Positions 1-9,956 of a stretch of 64,000 nucleotides of DNA are shown here, one piece after another. Under the pieces are notes generated by a model. The model saw nothing but the letters and a program-made list of their open reading frames with translations, ran no database searches and was not told the DNA's origin. Made by a program: the position numbers and the translations under genes. This DNA is from Allodiplogaster sudhausi (taxonomy: Eukaryota > Nematoda > Chromadorea > Rhabditida > Diplogasteridae), in the NCBI GenBank assembly GCA_945643635.1, contig CALZFC010000270.1:1748501-1812500 (forward strand). Direction: 5' to 3'. How positions within the stretch are numbered: position 1 is the stretch's first letter; every line of letters begins with the position of its first letter.

Positions 1-320
1 GATGCTTATTGTCCATATATGTACCTCGTCTGATCAGTTATTACTTCCAAGTCCAGCCAACTTGTGGATGGGTTGACTACTCCACTGCCTACTGACCACG
101 AGCTGAAAGCGCCCTTATATATGGGACAAATGGAGGTGGTCCGTTTTAATATCGAGAAAAGTGAGGCGAGAGAGCTATAGAATTGAGGAGACGAGAGAGA
201 GAGAAAGAGAGAGAGAATTGGAGAGAGAGAGAAGTAAGTAGTAAGTCATTACAGTCAAATGATTAATAGGACAAAATTTCGAGAATATTCACTAACATAT
301 TAGATGACAAACTAGTGAGA

Positions 321-385
321 TTGGTGGCCTGGTGGTTAACGTGGGAAAATTGCGCGCGGGGGTGGTGGTTCGGGTCCGGTCAGGA
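321..385 (+). repeat. Degenerate tRNA-like sequence
   Basis: An A-box-like stretch (TGGCCTGGTGGTTAACG, 324-340) is followed at tRNA-like spacing by a B-box-like stretch (GGTTCGGGTCC, 367-377). No acceptor stem pairs across it, so I read it as a tRNA-derived fragment and not a tRNA gene. It lies just upstream of the first exon seen in the window. A (GA)n tract occupies about 190-235. Confidence 0.4.
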
Positions 386-420
386 GCAAAATGTCTTTCT
401 CTCTCTCTCTCTCCGTCGAG

Positions 421-948
421 TTCCCGAATGACCTACTCGATGCAATCCAAACTGGCACCGAAGGCGAATTCAGTATTTCCGGAGGAGAAGACGAGGTAAT
501 TTGCAGACTTACCTCGAACTGATGAAGAAACTTTTCCCAACAAATTTGGGCACTTTTGCGTCATTCACTATTATTTATTATTTATTGTCTTCAAATCGTG
601 TACTTTAGATCACTTCAATCGACCCGTTCATCCGAATTTCCCATGTGTGCAGCCTGCCGCAGGTAAGCGTATACCTTTTCTTACTTTCCATTCCCATCGA
701 GAAGGGGAAATAGTGTTTATCTGAATAGCCAGAAAATATAAATTTCTTATGATTACTAAAAAAAAAATTTTAGTTAGCAAATTTGTTTCAAATGTACTAA
801 CTTGATACTGTCTTGCAATTAGGGCCAGGAGCACTGCAAGCTAGTGTTCGAGCTGGACGTACCCAAGGACAAGATCAACAATGGAGTCTACGACCTTCAG
901 TATGTCATTCTCGATACCATGTACAAGGGCGAGAAGCTCGAGTGCTAG
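421..948 (+). CDS. 3' exons of small secreted protein, possibly ML/GM2-activator-like
   Basis: Three exons are in phase 0 throughout: 421-495, 609-662 and 823-948, with GT donors and AG acceptors and a TAG stop at 946-948. They encode 84 residues. The end runs CSLPQ-GQEHC, then LVFELDVPKDK, then NGVYDLQYVILD and GEKLEC. The order of a Cys pair, a 'vP' turn, G-x-Y-x-L-x-Y and a closing L-x-C near the C-terminus resembles the last third of ML (MD-2-related lipid-recognition) or GM2-activator domains, which bind lipids in secreted or lysosomal proteins. That assignment is inference. The 5' part, including any signal peptide, was not found and may lie outside the window. A polyadenylation signal AATAAA follows at 978-983. 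Alternative: an unrelated nematode secreted family with a similar cysteine pattern. Confidence 0.55.
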
Positions 949-1458
949 AGGGAGAAGAACAGCGAGAGCAGACCAAGAATAAAGTTGAATAACATGAAAT
1001 TAAAAAAAAACAGTTTCACATTCTTAATACTATTACCGAATAAATAATACATTATCTTCAATGCGTACGTTCATATTTTCGTTCCAAATAACTTTCCACA
1101 GTTCTGTTTTTCTCGCTTCCATCCCGCTGTCCCTCTTTCAACTTGTGTATGTATGTACTATATATTATTGTAATATCCCTTATTCAGCAATAAAAGGTAG
1201 TCATCAACAATCTATGATTCATAGCACCAGAGAACATAATTCCCAGTCCAGAATAAATTGTGCGGCGCAATTTAGCGCTGCTGTCATAGATATGTAGGAT
1301 AAACCAACTTTGGGGGCAGACTGCCCAAATTCCGACCTTGTAGGTGGTCAATCTGTAATTTTTTTAAATACTTGATTAATATGAGTTTATTATTGCGTAT
1401 CATATGAACAATTCTAGTTGACTTGCACACAAAACAAATCTAATACGTACAGATGTAG
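949..1458. other. Intergenic, nothing recognised
   Basis: AT-rich spacer after the AATAAA at 978. Short open frames here lack splice sites or protein-like composition. Confidence 0.5.
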
Positions 1459-1586
1459 ATCACAACTATGCTGGGCGTCATTGGAACTTTCGAAGGAGAA
1501 CTTCCCGGCTTCTCCTATGTGTTGATTGCAGAGCTAGTGCTACACGGATGGTTCATCCGGGGAGGCCGCAGACGAAAAGGTGGAGG
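1459..1586 (+). pseudogene. Decayed copy of DEG/ENaC last exon
   Basis: The DNA aligns without gaps at its start with the terminal exon of the channel gene at 18300-18449 (opposite strand), including the TAG acceptor immediately before ATC. It reads LGVIGTFEG, then GFSYVLIAELVLHGWFIR, against LGAIGTFGG, then GASCVLIAELVLLVWFIR in the intact gene. The G-x-S selectivity-filter motif survives as GFS. The C-terminal tail diverges after WFIR and runs into the foldback element at 1587. No other channel exon is seen near it, so it is a partial duplicate and not a gene. Confidence 0.7.
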
Positions 1587-3838
1587 TATGTAAGTTCTCT
1601 TTTCGCTGTTCAATGTATCACTCGTATCAACGAGTCAGAATTGAAGAAAAGAGTTGGTGTCAACTAGCTGTTCTCTGTGAACTGGCCAGTATATGAACGG
1701 GTTCTTCATCATCTTCTCGGTTATTCTATACGCCATCGTGTTCTTCTTCTTCTTTTCTTGCAGTTCGTGATGGAAACTGGATTCTCAAATGCATGCCAGG
1801 TGCATGTGCTTTTTCCACCTCTTATTTTCCATTGTCAGAGTCTCGCTCATTGTTAGTGTTCAATTGCGGTAATTTGGACACGTAATTTCGAAGAAATTGG
1901 TTGGTGATCTGGGGAAAACTCCTATCATTGATTTCTGCTTTGCTCGACCTTCCAAATCATCGGGGTTGGTCTTCGAGCCATTAGTTTAGATTTTTTTTTT
2001 AATATATATTTATTACGGTGTCAAGCACGCGTGTTGAAAATACAATGATAACCGTTGAAACAAAGGATACTGTATATATAATATTTAGCAGTAAATAGGT
2101 TGGATCAGTAGCTTTCCCTCTCTTTAACAGCAACTGAATTTATTGAAAGTGCCCTCTGTTTTAGCTAAGTTTCGCTGACTGACGATAAGGCTGTCACCTA
2201 CAGGCAATAGTGCGCTGACTGATTGTGAGGGGCATTAGCGAATACTTTTTAAAAGTTTTAATGAAATGTTATCTGCAGCCGTCAATGCATCATTTTATGT
2301 CTGAATAATAGTAAATTAGTCCCAACCAGAAAAAGCTGCCGTCCTCCCAGCCGATGATGATGGTTGAAAGGATGAAGGTGCCGGTGAAAACTGCCGGGTC
2401 GTAGCCACCTCAAGTTCTCCCCCCCCCCCCTTAAAAATGCGACACTTTATTACGCGGCAGATGAAAAAAATGAACTAAAACATGTATGTTTTCGTCTTGA
2501 TGTCACATGGGAAAGAACATTCCATTGTATGTGCACGCTCGTATTATTGTTATTTGCTTATTCATCAAGGAATTTTCATTGAAAAATATTTTAATGGTCC
2601 TTCTGAATCAGCCAATCTCCTATAAATTGTCATTTTTACTGTGTCCCGCAAAATCCTCGACATTCTTTCCCATCAATAATTTGCTTTCATCCAGTGATTT
2701 ATTTCAAAAGTTTTTAAACTGCGTCCATACGGATGCAAAAACAAATGCGTAAATACGGACGCACAAACATGCTTCCATACGGACGCAAAACAACTGCGTC
2801 CATACGGACGCAAAACAACTGCGTCCATACGGACGCAAAACAACTGCGTCCATTCGGATGCAAAAACAACTGCGTAAATACGGACACTCAAAACAACTGC
2901 GTCCATACGGACGCACACACATGCGTCCATACGGACAAATAAAACTGCGTCCATACGGACGCATAAAACAGCGTCCATACGGACGCATAAAACTGCGTAC
3001 GGACGCACAAAAATGCGCCCATACGGACGCTTAAAACTGCGTCCATACGGATGCAAAAACAAATGCGTTCGGCTTTGAGGAAGGCAGCTTTTTCTGGTTG
3101 GGACTAATTTACTATTATTCAGACATAAAATGATGCATGGACGGCTGCAGATAACATTTCATTAAAACTTTTAAAAAGTACTCGCTAATGCCCCTCACAA
3201 TCAGTCAGCGCACTATTGCCTGTAGGTGACAGCCTTATCGTCAGACAGCGAAACTTAGCTAAAACAGAGGGCACTTTCAATAAATTCAGTTGCTGTTAAA
3301 GAGAGGGAAAGCTACTGATCCAACCTATTTACTGCTAAATATTATATATACAGTATCCTTTGTTTCAACGGTTATCATTATATTTTCAACACGCGTGCTT
3401 GACACCGTAATAAATATATATTTAAAAAAATAAATCTAAACTAATGGCTCGAAGATCAACCCCGATGATTTGGAAGGTCGAGCAAAGCAGACATCAATGA
3501 TAGGAGTTTTCCCCAGATCACCAACCAATTTCTTCGAAATTACGTGTCCAAATTACCGCAATTGAACACTAACAATGAGCGAGACTCTGACAATGGAAAA
3601 TAAGAGGTGGAAAAAGCACATGCACCTGGCATGCACTTGAGAATCCAGTTTCCATCACGAACTGCAAGAAAAGAAGAAGAAGAACACGATGGCGTATAGA
3701 ATAACCGAGAAGATGATGAAGAACCCGTTCATATACTGGCCAGTTCACAGAGAACAGCTAGTTGACACCAACTCTTTTCTTCAATTCTGACTCGTTGATA
3801 CGAGTGATACATTGAACAGCGAAAAGAGAACTTACATA
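1587..3838. mobile_element. Foldback element with ~750 bp inverted arms
   Basis: The left arm (about 1587-2341) is the near-exact reverse complement of the right arm (about 3083-3838). Both outer ends read TATGTAAGTTCTC inward. The core, 2342-3082, holds a tandem minisatellite. Arms include a stretch near 1690-1765 that reads as a hydrophobic peptide (MNGFFIIFSVILYAIVFF), so the arms may carry a captured exon. No target-site duplication was recognised. The element abuts the channel pseudogene on its left. Confidence 0.8.
2717..3070. repeat. ~25 bp hairpin minisatellite
   Basis: About 13 tandem, slightly variable units of CTGCGTCCATACGGACGC plus an A-rich linker. Each unit contains GCGTCC-ATAC-GGACGC, a 6 bp stem with a 4 nt loop. 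Long open frames on both strands arise from the repeat and are not taken as genes. Confidence 0.9.
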
Positions 3839-4068
3839 TATAAAATCGTTCATTCAATTTTGCGTGCCGTGGATTTGTGAGTTGTAATATTTTTCTCTAT
3901 CCGAGCCCGCTTCGAAAAACTTGCGAACAATGTTGAGATCGTAGATGTATGAAGCATTAGAGAGAATATAATCTATATAAGAGAAAACTAACCAACTTCT
4001 TTGTCAAAGACTGCAACAAGCTCCCATTGACTTTATCTTCCTATATCTACCCATGCGTAATTAGTCAA

Positions 4069-4190
4069 CGGTTCGAGTCCCGGTGCATCAAGGATCTTTG
4101 AGAGTCTAGCATTCTCAAAAGGAGCAAATGGTCGAGTGGTTAAGGTGATTGACTTGAAAAAGGGGCAAATGGCCGAGTGGTTAAGGTGAT
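4069..4190 (+). repeat. Shuffled tRNA-Ser-like fragments
   Basis: A B-box-like GGTTCGAGTCCCGG (4069-4082) is followed by two tandem tRNA 5'-half-like segments about 50 bp apart. Each contains TGG(T/C)CGAGTGGTTAAGG and GATTGACTTG or its variant. The order 3' half then 5' half is the reverse of a tRNA. The T stem does not pair well, so these are most likely tRNA-derived repeat debris, just upstream of the ZIP start codon. Confidence 0.5.
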
Positions 4191-4241
4191 TGACACTGGT
4201 CCCTGTTTCGGATCTATCAGCAAACCTAAAAGAGAAGAAGG

Positions 4242-5257
4242 ATGGAGCCTGTTCCACTGAAGCTTCTGCTTCTACTCCTCATGATCGGCGCTGTACTCGT
4301 CGCCGGGCTGCTGCCCCTCAGAGTTTGTACTATTTCGATGAGAATCACTTTGGATTCTATTTATTTATTTATATTTATTACATAATTAAGGCGCGAGATT
4401 AAAATCGAGAGGATTGCAAGATTCAACTATAAAGTTTTGAAGAAAAAAGTGCAACAAAATGATCCGCGGAGGTGGAAAGATGAAAAAAATGCGTTCATAT
4501 CCAACATTCTTCTTTTCAGGTCTTGAAGAGACTTCGACAAAGTGCGGCGAGAGCTTCTTCTTCTTCCAGCAAACAGCACAAGTGCGCGTGTTAGAAGATT
4601 CAGAGTATTTGAAACTCCTATTTTCCTTGATTTTCTTGCACATGCATTGAGAACGATTCAGGCACGTATGGAATGTATTTACAGTCATGGAGCCGATATG
4701 TATTTAAGGAATGCCTCTCTGGTGTTGTGCTTACTGACTTGCTTCTCCGGTGGTGTCTTCCTCGCGACCTGTTTCCTTCATCTCTTCCCTGAACTCTCTG
4801 AAAGCGTCCAGAAACTAAATCGGGAATATTGCGTGCGTGCATTCTTTCTCAATTTTTTTTAGATCATAACATCAAATTCAACACAGTTTTCTTTAACCTT
4901 TATATACGACGTAGAATCATGAAATATTTGAGCTTGATATATCGTACCCTATCGCGGAGCTTCTGTCTTGCGTCGGCTTCTTTCTTCTATTCTTCGTTGA
5001 AGAGGTTAGTTCATGATACACCCAGCGCAGTATTGCGTGCCCGCACTATTTGCATTTCATATATTATAGGCATTTAAATGCGTGCACAAATTCAGAAAAA
5101 TCCTCCCTAAATCTTTTGAGATGTGACTCCCATTGCAGTTTTCATGATAATGTTTGTAGGTGGTGATAATGGCGATCCCGAGTATTTCTCATGGACACTC
5201 CCACGGTCATCCTCACGAGCATGCTTCTCTTATCGGTGATGATCAGTTAGTGGGAGA

Positions 5258-5291
<34 letters not shown>

Positions 5292-7586
5292 TAGAGAGAG
5301 ATTGAGATAATGGAGAGTAAAATAAAGAAGGGAGAGAGAATGAGAGAAGAGAGAGAGAATGGAGAGTGAGAGAATGGGAGACAGCAGAGAGTGTCTGCAG
5401 AGATGCGGCGCCTCCATGTGAGGAGCGAGTCAAGTCGGAAGGGCAGACGAGGGCCCTTTCCTCGGCCGGATGCTGTTCTGCTGTCACCACTCAAAGCCAC
5501 CGAGCCGCAGCAGCAGGCGAATTCTCTGCTTTCTTTTATTTGTTTATTTGTTTATTCATAAATCAACTTAAGACTAATTAATGTAATACCACTTTTTTTT
5601 ATGAGTTACTTCTTCATGCTTAGTTGTTCAGGAGAGAATGCGACAACGGAAAAGATGTTGTCAGGGACTGATTGTGAGGCAGAGGGCCATTGCCAGAAGC
5701 AGCACTGTCTATTCACTGTGCACCGTCGTCACTCTGCAGGCGATAATGAAGTCGACTACAAGTCATCCTCGCAAGAGTCAGCTATTTGCGTCCTATGGCA
5801 CTGCTTACATTTCATAGGAATATCTACATCTTATTTGGCAGCATGATCTCCCCTCCCGCTTCCGTTGCATATCATATATGTATATGTATATAGCAATTTC
5901 TCAACTCGTTGGCTTCATTCATTTATTTTGACATATTCATGAAAAGGAATGTAATTGATGGAGAAAAGAGAGATATTTGCGCAAAGTAAAGAAACAAAAT
6001 TTCGCAGAGTCTACACAGCGGGCGTTCTGGCAGAGCCCGAGAGATGCGAGACCAATTGTGAAGAAGGTTTGTCGTGGCTTCATTGAGATTGAATTGGTTA
6101 CGGTATCATACGGAATAAATAGTAATGATGATATAACTCTAATAGAATCCCATTTGGAAAGTAAAGGTATAACAGAATGTTAGAGAGAAGAGTGAGCGAT
6201 TAAGTGGATGAAGACCCGCCGATCCTCATGAAGTCTTCTCCTCACGCTCATTCTCACCGCGTTCGCTCTATCACTTTCGTCGTTGCTATCTCGTTCCATG
6301 CTCTCATCGAGGGCATGGCTTTCGGTGTTCAGGTTGCATATCATGATGTTACAGCCTACAAAACACTTTATTTTTCAATAGTGTCATATTCTAAATCACG
6401 GCCAAGGTAATCGCTTATCCGAAAATTGAAGAAAAAAAAGCCAAATCTTTTAATTGACGCTGTCTTACATGAACAATTTTGTTTTGTATTTCGAAAAGAA
6501 AGAGAGTTTTTCTCCTTGTTTCGTTGGGCAAATAGTAACATTAACCCATTCACCCAGATGGTAAGATCGCTATGGTTTTTTTTCATATTTGGGTGAATTG
6601 GGTGAACGTGTGCTATTTGTAGACTGGAATAGGCGACATCGTCGCATTGTTCTTCTCTCTCCTGGTGCACAAACTCATCGTCGCCTTCTCCATGGGTCTT
6701 CAGCTGGCGCGCACTCATGCCCACGCTCTTCATTGGGTTGTCCTCTCGGTCAGTCCCTTGCTTCCCTCCCCCACCTTCACCCAGTACTAAATAATTTAGT
6801 TGCTTCTAATCTTGTTTCATGCAGAAAATAATGGCTTAAACTTTTTGTAATTACATTTTACAAAAATCAAATTTTGTAAAACTATGTATTAAAAAAATAA
6901 TTTTAGATACATTATTATACAGCGAAACGGTATAGATTTTGAGATGATTATCTTGTCGCTGACTTCTCCACTGGGTGCGTTGATTGGAATGATGGTGCAA
7001 GGGAGTGCGATGAACACTCTGGTCAGAGACTGCCTTGTCACTGTCTTCCAAGGTCTCTCTGTCGGCACCTTCCTATACGTCACTTTCTTCGAGGTTTCAT
7101 TTTAAGACAGCATGCCTGCAACCTTTAAGCACGGCCTGCCCTTGGGGTATTTAGTAGAGGACGTCGAATTGTATAGGGAGCCAATTTTGATAAACGAAAT
7201 CGACAAAAAATTCCACCCGAGCAGCAACCAATAGAGCAGTGCTCAAGTCTTATGGAGAGGCTGTCTTAATATTCCTTCTAATTGTTTTGAATATTTCAAA
7301 TATAATACATATGTAGATAGATGAGGCGATTTCGTTTCTCTACTTTCTCGATCGGATGAGGAGGCATATTCAGGTGCTGCTTCACGAGAGGGACAACGAA
7401 CATCCGAATCTGCTCAAGTTGCTGTTGATGTTGCTGGGCTTTGGGCTGATTGGACTGCTTCGCCTGGCGGACGGACATGACCATGAAGGGGAGGAGCACT
7501 CCCACCACTCCCATTCAGCCCCTCTGACCATGAGCATAGAGGCCGGGGCGACCGCAACGCGACCGCGACGCGACAGTCCGTGCTGA
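4242..7586 (+). CDS. ZIP-family zinc/iron transporter
   Basis: Plasma-membrane or vesicular divalent metal importer of the ZIP (SLC39) family, most like the ZIP1-3 group. Exons: 4242-4322, 4520-4581, 4709-4832, 4933-5004, 5160-5245, 5401-5516, 5632 to about 5800, about 6205-6332, 6623-6748, 6923-7093, 7317-7586. TM1 is LLLLLLMIGAVLVAGLLPL. TM2 carries CFSGGVFLATCFLHLFPEL and TM3 PIAELLSCVGFFLLFFVEE. The cytosolic loop is His-rich (HGHSHGHPHEH). The metal-binding helices are ISFHALIEGMAFGVQ and LVHKLIVAFSMGLQLA, with the conserved His pairs. TM6 to TM8 end in TSPLGALIG, FQGLSVGTFLYVTFFE and LLLMLLGFGLIGLL. A second His cluster (HDHEGEEHSHHSHS) lies near the C-terminus. One junction, 5516/5632, keeps frame only as a GC-AG intron. 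The end of the seventh exon is uncertain. AATAAA is at 7823-7828. Confidence 0.93.
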
Positions 7587-8224
7587 AACTTTGGACAGAT
7601 AGAATGCGCGGCTGATCATTCTAGTCTTCATCCATTCTCTCCTTGGCCATCACAGCAGTTTGCATGTCTCATATCTAAGTCAACCATCGAAGATGAGCGA
7701 TCCAAAAAAAGATAAACTTTTCATTTTCGCTTTTCAATATTGTGCGTGTACATTTCGGAGAGAAAAAGCTCATTGAATTATCTAATTTGATATATAAAGA
7801 ACAGACAATGGCTTTAATTAACAATAAATAAAGTTCATCGCCAAGGAACTCTACATTTCTATCTCATTTCATATTCAAATTTTTTTAATTGTTGTAAGTT
7901 CCGTTCTCGGTGTCTAAGTTCATGGGGTAACGAGCTGATTGTGAATCGAAGGAGCTATAGATGATGTCTACACGACCCCTGGGGGCATTTTCGTCGTGTT
8001 CGCTTAGTTTATTTTTTCACATCTGTGAAAATTTGTTTGCCCAGTGATCGATGTACATATCGCACGCAGTTTAACGTTACATTTGAAAGTTGCCTTGGGT
8101 TATACATCATAGTTATTTAATTTTCATGTTTTCTTACTCTTACAGAAATTATGAAATGTCCTTTTTGATTCGAACCACATTTTGGTATGCAGAATGTTGA
8201 CTAATTTTTCGCTTATCGAAATGT

Positions 8225-8320
8225 ATCAACTAATGAAGTGGAATAATATGTTTGAAGTTGTTTTGCATATGAAAAAATGAGCACACGAAGAGTTGGATCA
8301 TCTCACCTCGGTATTGGCAT
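8225..8320 (+). repeat. Dispersed repeat, copy 1
   Basis: Shares CAACTAATGAAGTG, then TATGAAAAA and a GA(T/C)CATCTC...GG...CATCC block in the same order with 17688-17790. Confidence 0.5.
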
Positions 8321-8472
8321 CCGCCTAGGACCGGGTTTTCACCAGTTCACGGACTGGATGGGTGTCAAAATTAGTGTGTTGAGCGATTATATACCCTCTA
8401 GGATTACAAGAACCTGTGGGAATGCATATGTCTGAGGGCATTCTTTTTTTTGGACAGAGAGAGAGAGAGACC

Positions 8473-8701
8473 CAGTGCTGAACAAGGTGCGGTGCATGAC
8501 TCCAGGCCGGATTGGTACAAAGCCAAAAAAATGCATTTTTTTCGGTCAAAAATCACATTTATTGGGAGAAATATTTTTTTGCAGGAAAATAGCATTTCTA
8601 TGAGCAGGCCGGGGGGGGGGGGGGTGGGGTTAAGCAAGTTTTTGGGCACGGCCGGGGAGGTTCAAGACGGCACTTATGTATACCGCCCTTGTTCAGCACT
8701 G
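8473..8701 (+). mobile_element. hAT-type MITE, copy 1
   Basis: Terminal inverted repeats CAGTGCTGAACAAG / CTTGTTCAGCACTG bound a 229 bp element with no coding capacity. Flanking 8 bp sequences GAGAGACC (8465-8472) and GAGAAACC (8702-8709) differ by one base and fit a hAT target-site duplication. Interior contains TACAAAGCC and a poly-G tract. Confidence 0.8.
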
Positions 8702-9126
8702 GAGAAACCACTGATACGCAGCACTTTGCTTCCGTGTCACATAACACCACGCAGGTATGTATTGTCATGCCCGGGGGCCAGAGGAGCTAGCCGCATCGGA
8801 GGCCACGCCTATAAGAACAGCCTCCGCTGCCCCAGTGTTCGCCGGCAAGAGCTTGGAGGAGGCGGCTGCCCCCAAGGCCTGGTCCCCCCTCTTCTCCCTC
8901 CCTCTCTCTCTCTCTCTCACTCTCTCTCTCTGCATATATTATGTTATGTACTAAGTAAGACTAAGAGATAAAGGTATGTAAAGTAACAATGAGTAACTGG
9001 TCCCCAATCTACAACACGGCAGCTAGGGGACCGCCACAAGGTCACCCGAACCCGGCCGTAACAGTATGCCCGTTGGCTTCTAAACTACTTCCGAACCACA
9101 CAGCTACACTCCCTGATGGTGAGAGC

Positions 9127-9171
<45 letters not shown>

Positions 9172-9956
9172 ATGTGAGAGAAAGAAATAGGAACAGAGCG
9201 AGAAAGTTCAAGAGAAAGAAGAGTGATGGTTAGTTTGAGAGAGAGAGAAAGCACGCGTTCATACTGAAAGAGAGCCGTTTGAATATCATTTATTTAAAGA
9301 ATTAAAAAAAATTTTTCATTTATTCATCAGAAAGAATTGGAAACGCGATCGAGAACATATTTTCAAACTTTTGACAAAAGATGCTCAAGGTGGCCAAGCG
9401 AACTACCGTATTCGTATAAAAGTCTGCGCGCGAAAATGCCTTGCAGCGCCATTTCTTTTCGATGAACGAAATATCGCCCGTTTTATTTTGTTTTACTATT
9501 GTTATAGGAGTACTTCTAATGCATTCTAATGGTTTCAGAGCTGTCGTCGCCTAGCTCATACTTGTTGATAACTGTCAAAACTGTTCATTTATTCATTGTT
9601 ATAGCTTTTGTGTGTTCAGCTGAGGCACGGGGAGTCATGACGACTTTTGGAAAATTTTTTGGTGTTACAGTATGCCTCATTCGGGAATCTCACTTAGAAA
9701 TTTACTTTAGCACCAAACAGAAATTTCCCTTAACAAAATTTTAAATATTTTGGCTCTCAACACGATTTCCCTTAATGCAATCATGATATACTGTCATATT
9801 TTCCTACTGTAAGACTTTTCTGCTAATTTTGGCAACGCGCCACGGCTGGCTAACATCCCCAAATGTACTGGGCTAACTCTCCGTGGAGGATATCACTGTG
9901 AAATGAACGTCGAAACTACTTTTACTCTTTTGTTTTCTTGTAGTGGTGGCCGTACC

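Larger units (their letters stand above)
7587..9956. other. Intergenic with repeats
   Basis: Contains the ZIP 3'UTR and polyA signal, a dispersed repeat at 8225-8320, a hAT-type MITE at 8473-8701, a CT tract near 8898-8930 and a (GA)n tract at 9126-9170. No convincing coding exon was seen. Confidence 0.6.

Noticed and set aside
2673..3062. Long frames on both strands with a repeated VRMDAV-type peptide
   Set aside because: They are translations of the 25 bp minisatellite inside a foldback element. No splice sites, signal or family resemblance.
2717..3070. CRISPR-like array
   Set aside because: Units are contiguous tandem repeats with no unique spacers, in a eukaryotic context.
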